Origin: Lachnoclostridium sp. MSJ-17 | GTDB taxonomy: Bacteria > Bacillota > Clostridia > Oscillospirales > Acutalibacteraceae | Direction of reading: 5' to 3' | Assembly: GCF_018918205.1 (NCBI RefSeq) | Contig: NZ_JAHLQB010000116.1 | Coordinates: 1-49,345 of the forward strand | Length of the DNA: 49,345 nt | Shown here: positions 18,595 to 27,167 of the stretch, piece after piece | Position numbering within the stretch: position 1 is the first letter of the stretch | Layout: every line of letters begins with the position of its first letter | Translations under genes and position numbers: made by a program | The notes under the pieces: generated by a model | What the model saw: the letters and a program-made list of their open reading frames with translations, nothing else | Told to the model about the DNA's origin: nothing | Database searches by the model: none

Positions 18595-19856
18595 TAAATA
18601 CCGCACTCCTTTAAAATCCTGTCAGCCGCAAGCATTATGCCTAGCTTTCCGCCGTGGAAATTAAGTCCGCCCTGCATCCAGACTGCATAAGGCTCTCTGA
18701 GAGGAGCGTCGGCTGAGAGTTCGATTGAAGATCCGAGTGTGAACGCGCCTGCCGCCATTATTACCTGACTCTTATAGCCGGGCATATCGGAAGGCATAGG
18801 CTGTACAAAGCTGTCGACAGCAGAGCCGCTCTGTATTCCCCCACAGAAGGAAATAAGCTTCTTTTCGTCGCCTAGCATTATGAGCTGAATGATGTCTCCC
18901 CTCTCGTCGCTGTATTTGGGAGTGGTTTCAAATCCGAGCAGCTCAAAGAGAGCGGAAGCGAATACTGCCGTCTTGAGAGCTTCGCCGGTGACGTGAGGAG
19001 CGTGATAGGCGCCCATAAACATCTCGCGGTTAACGCCGAGAGTTGCGCCTATTTCCTTTCCGGTGCCCGGGGTCGTCAGCCTGTACGCGCACATCTCGAC
19101 AAGCTCCTTTTTGCCGGCTATGTAGCCGCCTGTGGGAGCAATGCCGCCGCCGGGATTTTTTATCAGCGAGCCTGCCATGATGTCGACTCTGACGGTCAGC
19201 GGCTCTATCTTCTCGACAAACTCGCCGTAGCAGTTATCGAGCATTATGACGGACTTCGGCGACACTCTGCGAGTGATGTCGCAGATTCTCTTAATCTCGC
19301 GCCACGTCAGGGTTGCGCGCAGGCTGTAACCGCGCGAGCGCTGGATATATACCATCTTAGGCTGTTTTTCAGATAAATCATGCTCGAAGCCTACGTAGTC
19401 GACTGTTCCGTCGGGCAGAAGGTCGGTCATTTCAAAATTAATTTTAAAATCCTTGAGCGATCCGGGATAATTGCCCTCGATGCCGATTGCCGAGCGGATT
19501 GTGTCGTATGGCATTCCCGTCGCGCATAAAACCGAGTCATTCGGGCGAAGAATGCCAAAAAGAGCAACTGTGAGCGCATGGGTACCGCTGACAAAATTGT
19601 GGCGGACAAGAGCATCCTCCGCGTCAAAGGCAAATGCGTATACTCTGTCGAGTGCGTCCCGTCCGAAGTCGTCGTAGCCGTAGCCCGTTGACGCGCAGAA
19701 GTAGCTCTCGCGCACACCGGCATTCTGAAATGCCTTTATCATCTTTATCTGATGGTATTCCTGGATTTCATCTATCTCGCGAAGCTTGTCCGCGCAGAGA
19801 GCCATAGCCTTCTCAGACGCGTCAAGCACGCGCTTGTCAATATCAAAAAATTTCAA
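18594..19856 (-). CDS. PLP-dependent methionine gamma-lyase-like protein (aluminium-resistance family)
   Basis: 420 residues, a type I fold PLP enzyme. Cofactor-binding features: S-G-T-H-A-L at 90-95 (phosphate/ring), Asp207 in M-L-D-N-C-Y-G-E-F, and the Schiff-base Lys233 in G-S-L-I-K-N-P-G-G-G-I-A-P. This G-G-G-I-A-P-T-G-G-Y-I block is the hallmark of the Alum_res/methionine gamma-lyase-like family found in many Firmicutes. The true substrate is not known for most members; a C-S lyase activity is only inferred. 9 nt after the acetyltransferase gene in the murD operon. Confidence 0.85.
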   Translation of the reverse strand: MKFFDIDKRVLDASEKAMALCADKLREIDEIQEYHQIKMIKAFQNAGVRESYFCASTGYGYDDFGRDALDRVYAFAFDAEDALVRHNFVSGTHALTVALFGILRPNDSVLCATGMPYDTIRSAIGIEGNYPGSLKDFKINFEMTDLLPDGTVDYVGFEHDLSEKQPKMVYIQRSRGYSLRATLTWREIKRICDITRRVSPKSVIMLDNCYGEFVEKIEPLTVRVDIMAGSLIKNPGGGIAPTGGYIAGKKELVEMCAYRLTTPGTGKEIGATLGVNREMFMGAYHAPHVTGEALKTAVFASALFELLGFETTPKYSDERGDIIQLIMLGDEKKLISFCGGIQSGSAVDSFVQPMPSDMPGYKSQVIMAAGAFTLGSSIELSADAPLREPYAVWMQGGLNFHGGKLGIMLAADRILKECGI

Positions 19857-19865
19857 ATAATCACC

Positions 19866-20630
19866 TTATAAAATAAGTTCTTGCCATGTCCCGCACTCTG
19901 TGAAGCCGAGACCGCTGTAAAAACTGATATTTTCGTTTTTCGCGCGGTGGAGAAAAACGCTTTTTCCTTCACTGACAAGAGAATTCGTTATGCTTTTCAC
20001 AACCGTAGACGCGTAACCGAGTCTGCGGTATTCTTTTGCGCAGGCAACCGCGCCTAAAACCGCGCCGTCGTCGCTCTCGGCAACCGTCATTGCAACTGCA
20101 GCAAGCCTTCCTTCATGCTTGACTCCGCGGATACGCGCGGTGCCGTGACGGATTCTGTGGTTCATGTCCACATAAAAATCCTCGAATGCCGGCGGTTGGA
20201 AGCCCTCGCCCGAACATGAAAAAATAAGGTCGTAAGCCGAACGCAAATCCGGCTCAATTATTATCAGACCCTCGTCGGAATCAAACGGCGCGTTGCGTAT
20301 CAACACTGCACCCGAGGTCTTTTTCATACTCAGATCAAGGTCGTAGGCGCCTGAGCAGATTATTCCCGCCGCGCCGCTTATTCGCACAAAGGAACAAATC
20401 TCATCCAAAGCGGATTTATCGGTCAGAAACAGAATAAAATTCGCGCCGTTGCGGGCGATCGCGCCGGTTACCTTGCCGCTGTCGTCGAGCTCGAGCCAGT
20501 AGTCGACAAAGGCTAGCCCCGGTCTGTAGCTTCTATAGAGTGAAAGTATGCGGCATGCAAACGGATCGAGCGACGAAAACGCCCTTATAGCGCCTGCAAA
20601 ATCCGTACCTTCGCTTACAGCCTGTATCAT
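19866..20630 (-). CDS. GNAT-family N-acetyltransferase
   Basis: 254 residues. The C-terminal half carries the acetyl-CoA binding strand-loop V-A-C-A-K-E-Y-R-R-L-G-Y-A-S (motif A, R-R-L-G-Y-A) and the ending E-N-I-S-F-Y-S-G-L-G-F-T, typical of GNAT enzymes. The N-terminal 120 residues look like a second, degenerate half. Substrate unknown. The start ATG overlaps the upstream M42 stop as ATGA, indicating translational coupling. Confidence 0.78.
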   Translation of the reverse strand: MIQAVSEGTDFAGAIRAFSSLDPFACRILSLYRSYRPGLAFVDYWLELDDSGKVTGAIARNGANFILFLTDKSALDEICSFVRISGAAGIICSGAYDLDLSMKKTSGAVLIRNAPFDSDEGLIIIEPDLRSAYDLIFSCSGEGFQPPAFEDFYVDMNHRIRHGTARIRGVKHEGRLAAVAMTVAESDDGAVLGAVACAKEYRRLGYASTVVKSITNSLVSEGKSVFLHRAKNENISFYSGLGFTECGTWQELIL

Positions 20631-21658
20631 AACTCACCGCCCGCGATTATTTCAGCCATTTTATGTGCGAGCAGCATCACACTCTCGCAGTCGGACTTAT
20701 TCGCAACGCAATTAGGCGCGTGGAGAAAACGACACGCGAGAGATATTGCTAAGGTGCGAATGCCGCTGTTTGACTTGTGGATAATGCCCGCGTCGTTTCC
20801 GCCTGCTACGGCACGCTTGTACTGAGCCTTGACGCCGATTTGTTCAGCCGTCTTGAATGCCGCGCGTACAAGAGCCTTATCATAGATAGTCGATCTGTCC
20901 ATGACTGAAATCACGGCTCCCTCGCCGAGAGTGCAGACTTGTTTTGTCGGATCTATTTCGGGAATGTCAGCGGCGGTCGTGGTCTCTATAACGAGAGCAA
21001 ATTCCGGGTCGAGGGTGTAAGACGCAACCTTTGCTCCGCGCAGTCCTACCTCCTCCTGAACGACAAAGGCAAAGTCAGTGTCGTATTTCAAATCGCTCTT
21101 GATAAGCTCGATCATCACGAGACAACCAAAGCGGTCGTCGATAGCCTTTGAGCGGATTGTGGTTTCATTCTCATAAAACCCGCTGTCAAAGCAGACACTG
21201 TCGCCGATTCCGACAACGCGCAGAGCTTCATCGCGGCTGTCTGCGCCAATGTCGATATACAGCTCCGAGTACGCCGGGATTGACGCGCTTTCGTCTCCGT
21301 TTGTGAGGTGGACGGGCTTTATTCCGATAACGCCTGGTATGCCTTCTTTACCGACGCGGACGCGTTTGCCTATAACGACTCTGCGGTCAAGGCCTCCGAC
21401 CTCATCAAATTTTAAAAATCCGTCGGACGTGATATCCGTAACCATAAGTCCGACCTCGTCCATGTGAGCGGAGAGCATGAGCTTATTTTTGGCTCGTTCT
21501 TTGCCTTTTTTTTGTACGAGAAGGTTACCGAGGTTGTCGATTATTATTTCGTCGGCGAAGTCTTTTATTTCACTGATAATTAATTCGCGTACCTCTCCCT
21601 CGTCGCCGGAAATGCCGTTTGCCGAGCAGAGCTTTTTCAATAATGCATAATCAATCAT
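20627..21658 (-). CDS. M42-family metallo-aminopeptidase (glutamyl aminopeptidase/endoglucanase-like)
   Basis: 343 residues from the ATG at 21658; GGAGG lies 8 nt before it and inside the end of the upstream gene. The dinuclear metal set is visible: M-L-S-A-H-M-D-E-V-G-L, A-I-D-D-R-F-G, the catalytic Q-E-E-V-G-L-R-G, V-I-E-T-T, and a C-terminal R-F-L-H-A-P. M42 enzymes are large oligomeric cytosolic aminopeptidases that trim peptides after proteasome/Clp action. Tandem with a second M42 gene; the two are only partly similar and probably differ in residue preference. Confidence 0.9.
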   Translation of the reverse strand: MIDYALLKKLCSANGISGDEGEVRELIISEIKDFADEIIIDNLGNLLVQKKGKERAKNKLMLSAHMDEVGLMVTDITSDGFLKFDEVGGLDRRVVIGKRVRVGKEGIPGVIGIKPVHLTNGDESASIPAYSELYIDIGADSRDEALRVVGIGDSVCFDSGFYENETTIRSKAIDDRFGCLVMIELIKSDLKYDTDFAFVVQEEVGLRGAKVASYTLDPEFALVIETTTAADIPEIDPTKQVCTLGEGAVISVMDRSTIYDKALVRAAFKTAEQIGVKAQYKRAVAGGNDAGIIHKSNSGIRTLAISLACRFLHAPNCVANKSDCESVMLLAHKMAEIIAGGEL

Positions 21659-22673
21659 CAAAAGCACCTCCGCTCAGAATATAAGACGCAATCAGCTTGG
21701 CGGTGAGTTCCGCGTCGTTCGGGTGCATGGTTTCCGCCTGAGTGTGCATATACCTCTCGGGAATAGAGAGCATGGCGGTTTTTACGCCGCCTTTTGTGAT
21801 TGAGATATGGTCGGCGTTTGTGCCTGTTCTGCCGCTCATTGCTTCATACTGGAGAGGTACGCCTTCACATTCGGCTATGGATTTGAGCTTCCCGGTCATT
21901 GCCTTGTTCAGTATAGGAGAATATCCCAGCATGGGACCCTTGCACAGCTCAACATTTGCGTACTGACCGGAAACGTCGGGCTGGTTCGCAAAGCTGACGT
22001 CAACAACTATCGCTTCGTCGGCGTCGATCTTGAATGCTCCCGTCATAGCTCCCGAGCCGTAGGTTTCCTCCTGCGCACTGAGGAGAATGACGACCTTGTA
22101 CTTCAAATCCCTGCCGCTGAGCATTTCAGCAACACGGATAAGAGCTGCCGCCGAACAGCGGTTGTCAAGAGCGGGCGAGGTTATCTTTCCGCCCAAAAGC
22201 TCCGTCGGCTGTTCGCAGAAGGTCAGCTTGTCGCCGATCGATATTTTTTTATTTATTTCTTCACAGCTCATTCCGAAGTCGAGCCAGAGTTTATTGATCG
22301 GGGTAGCCTTGTCCTCGCTTCCGTCACTCAGATGAGGCGGCAGCGAGCAGACAACGCCTGTCAGACCGTCCTCTGTAGTGAGAACGGCGTTTTGCAGGAC
22401 GCGGATATCCATACCTCCGCACTTGTCGACCTTGATAAAGCCTTTGTCGTTGATGTCTGTGACAATGAGTCCGATGCGGTCGATGTGAGCGTCGAGAAGA
22501 ATGGTTCTGCCAGCGTTTTTATTACCGAGTGTGGCATATAGGTTGCCGTTCGAATCGGTTTCAACCTCAGCATATGGTTCGAGGTAACGAGCAGCAACTT
22601 CCGCAGCCGTTTCCTCGCTGCCCGAAACGCCCTGAGCTTTGCAGAGAGCGAATATTATTTCTTTTATGTCCAT
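21651..22673 (-). CDS. M42-family metallo-aminopeptidase, second copy
   Basis: 340 residues. Same architecture as the following gene: L-L-D-A-H-I-D-R-I-G-L, A-L-D-N-R-C-S, Q-E-E-T-Y-G-S-G-A, V-V-D-V-S and M-H-T-Q-A-E-T at the end. The Asp of the A-L-D-N-R block and the catalytic Glu pair Q-E-E are all present, so it should be active. It overlaps the next gene by 8 nt and lies 3 nt after murD, so the order murD-M42-M42 is tightly coupled. Confidence 0.88.
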   Translation of the reverse strand: MDIKEIIFALCKAQGVSGSEETAAEVAARYLEPYAEVETDSNGNLYATLGNKNAGRTILLDAHIDRIGLIVTDINDKGFIKVDKCGGMDIRVLQNAVLTTEDGLTGVVCSLPPHLSDGSEDKATPINKLWLDFGMSCEEINKKISIGDKLTFCEQPTELLGGKITSPALDNRCSAAALIRVAEMLSGRDLKYKVVILLSAQEETYGSGAMTGAFKIDADEAIVVDVSFANQPDVSGQYANVELCKGPMLGYSPILNKAMTGKLKSIAECEGVPLQYEAMSGRTGTNADHISITKGGVKTAMLSIPERYMHTQAETMHPNDAELTAKLIASYILSGGAFDD

Positions 22674-22676
22674 TTT

Positions 22677-24068
22677 TTACTCCAGTCCGTTCACTATCGA
22701 CTTGAAGTGATTGCCGCGTTCCTCGAAGTTTTTGTAAAGACCGAAGCTTGCGCTTGCGGGCGAAAGCGAAACGATGTCGCCCTTTGAAGTGTTTTCAACC
22801 GCCGCGGCAACGGCTTCCTCCATGTTGGTGACGTTGATGATTTTTATCGAGTTCTCGTCAAAGTTCGAGGCTTCCCTGACAGCCTGCTCGATCTTCGGGG
22901 CTGTATCGCCGAGGAGAATGAGGAGCTTTACCTTGTCATTGATAACAGGACCTAGGGGCTCATAGGGAATGTGCTTGTCGTATCCGCCTGCGATGATAGC
23001 AATTTTGAAATCGTAGAGTGAGAGCGTGCCGAGAGCGGTTCGGGTCGGACTTGAAGCAATGGAGTCGTTGTAATAGCGCACGCCCCTGTATTCACGGACA
23101 AACTCAGCTCTGTGCGCAACGCCGCCGAATTCCTTTGCGACTCTGACAATAGTGTCGGTGTCGACCATACCCCAGACCGCGGATATCGCCGCAAGGTAGT
23201 TCTCGACGTTGTGCATTCCGGGAATGCGGATGTCGGATATGTCCATGATGCGGGTGATTTTGCCGTAGTCGCTGTAGCAGATCGTGGTACCGTCGAGGTA
23301 AGCGCCGTTTGCGAGCTGTTCCTTCACGCTGAACTTGCAGAGCTGACCACGGACGTTCTCGGAAAAGCTGTTCGCGATCTCGTTGTCGAGGTTGACAACT
23401 GCCTTTGAGAATGCGCTCTGGTGAAGCACGATATTGCGCTTTGAGTCGATGTACTCCTGCATATCCTTGTGGATATCGAGGTGGTTAGGCGCGAGATTTG
23501 TGACGACCGCGACGTCGGGGCTTTGGCACATGGAAATGAGCTGGAAGCTCGAAAGCTCAACTACAGCGAAATCATCTTCGTCAATGCTCTCTATTTCGGG
23601 AAGCAAGGGCTTGCCAATGTTGCCGCCGAGGTGAACTGTCTTGCCTGCTGCCTTCAAAAATTCTGAAATGATAGTGGTTGTCGTGGTCTTGCCGTCGGAA
23701 CCGGTTACGGCTATGGTTTTGCACGGACAGAGCTCAAAGAATACCTCCATTTCAGAGGTCAGAACCTTGCCGCTCTCACGTACAGCCACAAGCTCCGGCT
23801 TGTAAAACGGAGTACCGGGGCTGCGGAATACGATGTCCGCGTCTATGTTGTCAAGATAGCTGTCGCCCAAAACCAGCTCAGCGCCGTATTCACGCGCGAG
23901 CACGCCGTTTTCGCCGAGCGCTTCAAAATCCTTTCTGTCGAGCGCCTTGACCTTGGCGCCCTTGTCAGCAAAAAGCTTAATAAGGGGCAGATTGCTTGTA
24001 CCGATGCCGATAAAGGCGACGGTCTTTCCCTTGATACCTTCAAAAAAACGGTTTACAGAAGTATTCAC
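22677..24068 (-). CDS. murD: UDP-N-acetylmuramoylalanine-D-glutamate ligase
   Basis: 463 residues. Adds D-glutamate to UDP-MurNAc-L-Ala in peptidoglycan precursor synthesis, cytoplasm. The Rossmann-like N-terminal domain (15-105) has G-I-G-T-S-N. The ATP loop V-T-G-S-D-G-K-T-T-T-T at 121-131 is followed by N-L-A-P-N-H-L-D-I-H and by the C-terminal ligase domain with Y-Y-N-D-S-I-A-S-S-P-T-R-T and L-S-P-A-S-A-S-F-G-L-Y-K. The start is GTG at 24068 with AGAGGG in front; no ATG is available at the expected place. No other mur genes are nearby. First gene of the six-gene leftward operon. Confidence 0.95.
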   Translation of the reverse strand: MNTSVNRFFEGIKGKTVAFIGIGTSNLPLIKLFADKGAKVKALDRKDFEALGENGVLAREYGAELVLGDSYLDNIDADIVFRSPGTPFYKPELVAVRESGKVLTSEMEVFFELCPCKTIAVTGSDGKTTTTTIISEFLKAAGKTVHLGGNIGKPLLPEIESIDEDDFAVVELSSFQLISMCQSPDVAVVTNLAPNHLDIHKDMQEYIDSKRNIVLHQSAFSKAVVNLDNEIANSFSENVRGQLCKFSVKEQLANGAYLDGTTICYSDYGKITRIMDISDIRIPGMHNVENYLAAISAVWGMVDTDTIVRVAKEFGGVAHRAEFVREYRGVRYYNDSIASSPTRTALGTLSLYDFKIAIIAGGYDKHIPYEPLGPVINDKVKLLILLGDTAPKIEQAVREASNFDENSIKIINVTNMEEAVAAAVENTSKGDIVSLSPASASFGLYKNFEERGNHFKSIVNGLE

Positions 24069-24104
24069 AAAAATCCCTCTCTCTATAAAATATCATACCT
24101 TTTT

Positions 24105-24133
24105 ATTATACTAATAAACTGAGAAAATTTCAA
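24105..24133 (-). promoter_or_regulatory. Sigma-A promoter for murD operon
   Basis: Minus strand TTGAAA (24128-24133) and TATAAT (24105-24110), 17 bp spacer, about 37 nt before the GTG start. Confidence 0.78.
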
Positions 24134-24139
24134 CCGTTA

Positions 24140-24168
24140 TTGCAATATTCCCGCGCCGGTGGTACAAT
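24140..24168 (+). promoter_or_regulatory. Sigma-A promoter for MocR gene
   Basis: TTGCAA (24140-24145) and TACAAT (24163-24168), 17 bp spacer. Back to back with the murD promoter. MocR proteins often bind such divergent regions, but no operator was recognised. Confidence 0.7.
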
Positions 24169-24183
24169 GAAAACGGTGATGAA

Positions 24184-25548
24184 ATGCTTTACGATTTTAT
24201 TATGATTGACAAAAATGACAGAAAACCACTATACCGCCAGATATATCACTCAGTAAGACAGGCAATCGAGAACGGAAGTCTCAGGATAAACGACCGCCTG
24301 CCGTCGATAAGAGCTCTCAGCGGTTCGCTATCTCTGTCAAAGACCACTGTGATAGCCGCCTACGATCAGCTGTGCGCAGAGGGGTATATCTCAAACCGCC
24401 CGAAAAGCGGTTACTTCGTTGCGGCTGATTTCGAGAACCGCCCGATGCTTGCGGAAAGCAGCAATGATTATTCTAATAAAGAAAATAAGTACTACGAATA
24501 CGATTTCAGCACCAAAAGCATCGACAGCAGCGTTATTGACCTCGCTGTATGGCGTAAGGAAATAAAGAACATCATCAACCGCAGCTATCTTCTGACCTCC
24601 TACGGCGACGCTCAGGGCGAGGAAGCACTTCGTCACGCGCTTCAAAAATACGCTCTCGGAATCAGAAGTGTGAATTCCAATATGTCCAACATAATCGTCG
24701 GCGCAGGTACTCAGGCGGTTTTGTATCTCCTGTGCTCACTTTTGGGGATAAAAAAGCGCGTCGCCATGCAGAAATCAAGTTTTGTACAGTCGGAGTTTGT
24801 TTTCCGCAGCTTTGGTTATGAGATTAGCTATTTCGAGAGCGACGAATACGGAGTGACTGTCAGCTCGCTCGAAAAAATCAAACCCGATATTATTCTTGTC
24901 AACCCGAATTTCTCGGGCAACCGAGGCATAAATATGCCTGTTACCAGACGGCTTGAAATAATCAGCTGGGCAGCAGATAACGATGCGTACATAATCGAGG
25001 ACGATTTCAACGGAGAGCTTCGCTACAGCTCTCACCCTATCCCCTGCGTTCAGTATTACGACCCGGAGCATACAGTATATATCGGCTCGTTCTCAAAGGT
25101 GCTGCTCCCGTCGGTTCGTATCAGCTACATGGTGCTGCCCGACAGGCTGATGAAGGAGTTTTATGTTCACAAGCCGCAAATTAACCAAATCGCCTCTAAG
25201 ACAGAACAGCTCGCGCTCGCGGGATATCTAAACTCGGGCAAGATGGATTCGCACATTCGCAGGGCAAGACGCGTTTACCTTGAAAAAAGCAGACAGACGC
25301 TCGAGAGTATAAATAATTATTTTCCCGGAGCGGAGCAAAAATTTAACGAGACAGCCATGTTCGTCGCAGTAAGACTTAATAGTCCGGTTGACCGCACGGC
25401 TATTGACAAAAAGCTCGAGGAGAACGGAATACGCCTGATGTCATCTATCAAGTCGGACAGAGAGCTGGGATTCTGTTTTTCGGGAATACCTGTAAAAAAA
25501 ATTGACGAGGGTGTACGCCTCGTCAGTGAGATAATATCAGAATTATAG
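24184..25548 (+). CDS. MocR/PdxR-type regulator (GntR wHTH fused to aminotransferase domain)
   Basis: 454 residues. Residues 1-78 are a GntR winged helix (P-L-Y-R-Q-I-Y, L-P-S-I-R-A-L-S, Y-I-S-N-R-P-K-S-G-Y-F-V). Residues 95-450 are a type I PLP fold: N-P-N-F-S-G-N-R-G at 240-248, Asp pair in E-D-D-F-N-G-E at 272-278 and Schiff-base Lys305 in G-S-F-S-K-V-L-L-P-S. Such proteins sense PLP or an amino-compound adduct. The effector and targets are unknown; no pdx genes are adjacent. The ATG at 24184 is very close to the predicted transcript start (short leader), and an ATG six codons later at 24202 is an alternative. Ends at a bidirectional terminator. Confidence 0.88.
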   Translation: MLYDFIMIDKNDRKPLYRQIYHSVRQAIENGSLRINDRLPSIRALSGSLSLSKTTVIAAYDQLCAEGYISNRPKSGYFVAADFENRPMLAESSNDYSNKENKYYEYDFSTKSIDSSVIDLAVWRKEIKNIINRSYLLTSYGDAQGEEALRHALQKYALGIRSVNSNMSNIIVGAGTQAVLYLLCSLLGIKKRVAMQKSSFVQSEFVFRSFGYEISYFESDEYGVTVSSLEKIKPDIILVNPNFSGNRGINMPVTRRLEIISWAADNDAYIIEDDFNGELRYSSHPIPCVQYYDPEHTVYIGSFSKVLLPSVRISYMVLPDRLMKEFYVHKPQINQIASKTEQLALAGYLNSGKMDSHIRRARRVYLEKSRQTLESINNYFPGAEQKFNETAMFVAVRLNSPVDRTAIDKKLEENGIRLMSSIKSDRELGFCFSGIPVKKIDEGVRLVSEIISEL

Positions 25549-25554
25549 AAAAAT

Positions 25555-25592
25555 ACGGAGCCGCTCCTAAGTCTTGAATCGGCTCCGTTTTA
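25555..25592. terminator. Bidirectional terminator between MocR and znuB
   Basis: Stem ACGGAGCCG/CGGCTCCGT (25555-25563 with 25580-25588) with TTTTATT on one side and AAAAAT on the other. Confidence 0.85.
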
Positions 25593-25593
25593 T

Positions 25594-26448
25594 TCATGAC
25601 CTGAATCCGCTCTTGAAGCCGCCTATCAGGGTAAAAATACCGAAGGCAGCTATGTCGGCTATGACTATCGTAGCGCCTACAGGGGTGTTAATGAGAATCG
25701 AAACTAGGATTCCAACCGCGGCGCAGACTACAGACAAACACGCCGAACAAATCGTGACGGATTTGAAGCTCTTGAACACGCGCATAGCAGAAAGCGCCGG
25801 GAAGATAATAAGCGCGGAAATCAGCAGAGAACCGACAAGGTTCATAGCGATTACGATGATAACCGCGATAATTATCGCGATAATCAGGTTGTAGACGTTC
25901 GCCTTAGTTCCCGTGGCACGGGCAAAATTCTCGTCAAATGTGACGGCGAAAATCTTGTTGTAAAAGAAAACAAAAGCAAGCACAACGACGAGCGAGAGCA
26001 CCGCGCAGAACCAGACGTCCTGCTCCCTGAGAGTGATGATTGAGGTCGAGCCAAAGAGAGTCGTGCACACATCACCGGATACGTTTGCGGACGCGGGAAA
26101 CTTGTTCATCAGAATATAGCCGAACGCAAGTGCTCCTACGGATATCATGGCGACTGCCGCGTCGCCTTTTATTTTTGAATTCGTCCCTGTGCGCAGAAGC
26201 AGAACTGCGCTGATTACCGTAATCGGCATAACAATGAACATATTATTTGTAAGTCCCGTGACAGCCGCCACAGCCATCGCGCCGAACGCGACGTGCGAAA
26301 GTCCGTCTCCGATAAACGAAAAACGCTTGAGTACGAGAGTCACGCCCAGCAAAGACGCGCATAGTGCGATGAGCACACCGACTATAAAGGCGTAACGCAC
26401 AAACGGCATCTGGAAGAATACTGCGAGACGGGAGAACATTTCCTCCAT
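25594..26448 (-). CDS. znuB: Zinc/manganese ABC transporter permease, ZnuB-like
   Basis: 284 residues with about eight to nine membrane segments, no signal cleavage. ABC-3 family features include V-T-L-V-L-K-R-F-S-F-I-G-D-G-L-S-H-V-A-F near residue 36-55 and the S-L-L-I-S-A-L-I-I-F-P-A-L-S-A segment near 215. It forms the membrane channel of a metal importer with the adjacent ATPase and lipoprotein. It overlaps the ATPase gene by one nucleotide and is last in the Fur-znuA-znuC-znuB operon. Confidence 0.88.
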   Translation of the reverse strand: MEEMFSRLAVFFQMPFVRYAFIVGVLIALCASLLGVTLVLKRFSFIGDGLSHVAFGAMAVAAVTGLTNNMFIVMPITVISAVLLLRTGTNSKIKGDAAVAMISVGALAFGYILMNKFPASANVSGDVCTTLFGSTSIITLREQDVWFCAVLSLVVVLAFVFFYNKIFAVTFDENFARATGTKANVYNLIIAIIIAVIIVIAMNLVGSLLISALIIFPALSAMRVFKSFKSVTICSACLSVVCAAVGILVSILINTPVGATIVIADIAAFGIFTLIGGFKSGFRS

Positions 26449-27158
26449 CAGAACTCGCCTCCCTTCAGAAGCGCAAGTCTTTTGCCTGCCTTGCTCTCCT
26501 CAAACTGGCTCCTTGTGCCGAAAAACAGCTCGTCGCTGATGTGGAGAATGTGCGTGGCGTATTTGAGAGCGGCTGAGATGTCATGCGAGATCATGATGAT
26601 TGTGATGCCCTCGTCCTTGTTGAGGCTTTCAATCAGACTGTACATATCTGCCGTAACAAGCGGGTCGAGTCCCGCGACAGGTTCGTCCAGCAACAGCATT
26701 TTTTTGGTCGCGCACAAAGCCCTTGCCAACAGGACGCGCTGCTGCTGACCTCCCGAAAGCTCGCGGTAACAGCGGTTTTTGAGGTCTTCAATACCCATTT
26801 TGCGGATATTCCCGGCGGCTATGCGCTTTTCTTCTCTTGTATAAAACGGACGCAGTCCGCAGCGTCCCTGAAAGCCCGAGAGTACGATTTCTTTTACCGA
26901 AGCGGGAAAGTCCTTCTGCACGACTGTCTGCTGCGGCAGATAGCCTATCTCGCGTGAACGCAGCCCGCCGCCGGTGAGGATTTCGCCCTTCATCGGCTTG
27001 CGAAGTCCGAGGAGGGTTTTCATCAGGGTGGATTTGCCCGAGCCGTTCTCTCCAACAATGCAGAGGTAATCGCCGGCGTTGACGTGAAAGCTGAGATTGC
27101 TGATGATCTCCTTGCCCTCGTAGCCGAGAGAAAGCTCACGGCAGATTAATTGTGACAT
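26448..27158 (-). CDS. znuC: Zinc/manganese ABC transporter ATP-binding protein, ZnuC-like
   Basis: 236 residues. Walker A G-E-N-G-S-G-K-S-T near 37-45, Q-loop at L-P-Q-Q, signature L-S-G-G-Q-Q-Q-R near 137, Walker B M-L-L-L-D-E-P-V-A-G-L-D and switch His in M-I-S-H-D. Cytoplasmic ATPase that powers the importer. 9 nt downstream of znuA on the minus strand. Confidence 0.92.
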   Translation of the reverse strand: MSQLICRELSLGYEGKEIISNLSFHVNAGDYLCIVGENGSGKSTLMKTLLGLRKPMKGEILTGGGLRSREIGYLPQQTVVQKDFPASVKEIVLSGFQGRCGLRPFYTREEKRIAAGNIRKMGIEDLKNRCYRELSGGQQQRVLLARALCATKKMLLLDEPVAGLDPLVTADMYSLIESLNKDEGITIIMISHDISAALKYATHILHISDELFFGTRSQFEESKAGKRLALLKGGEF

Positions 27159-27167
27159 ATTTTCTCC

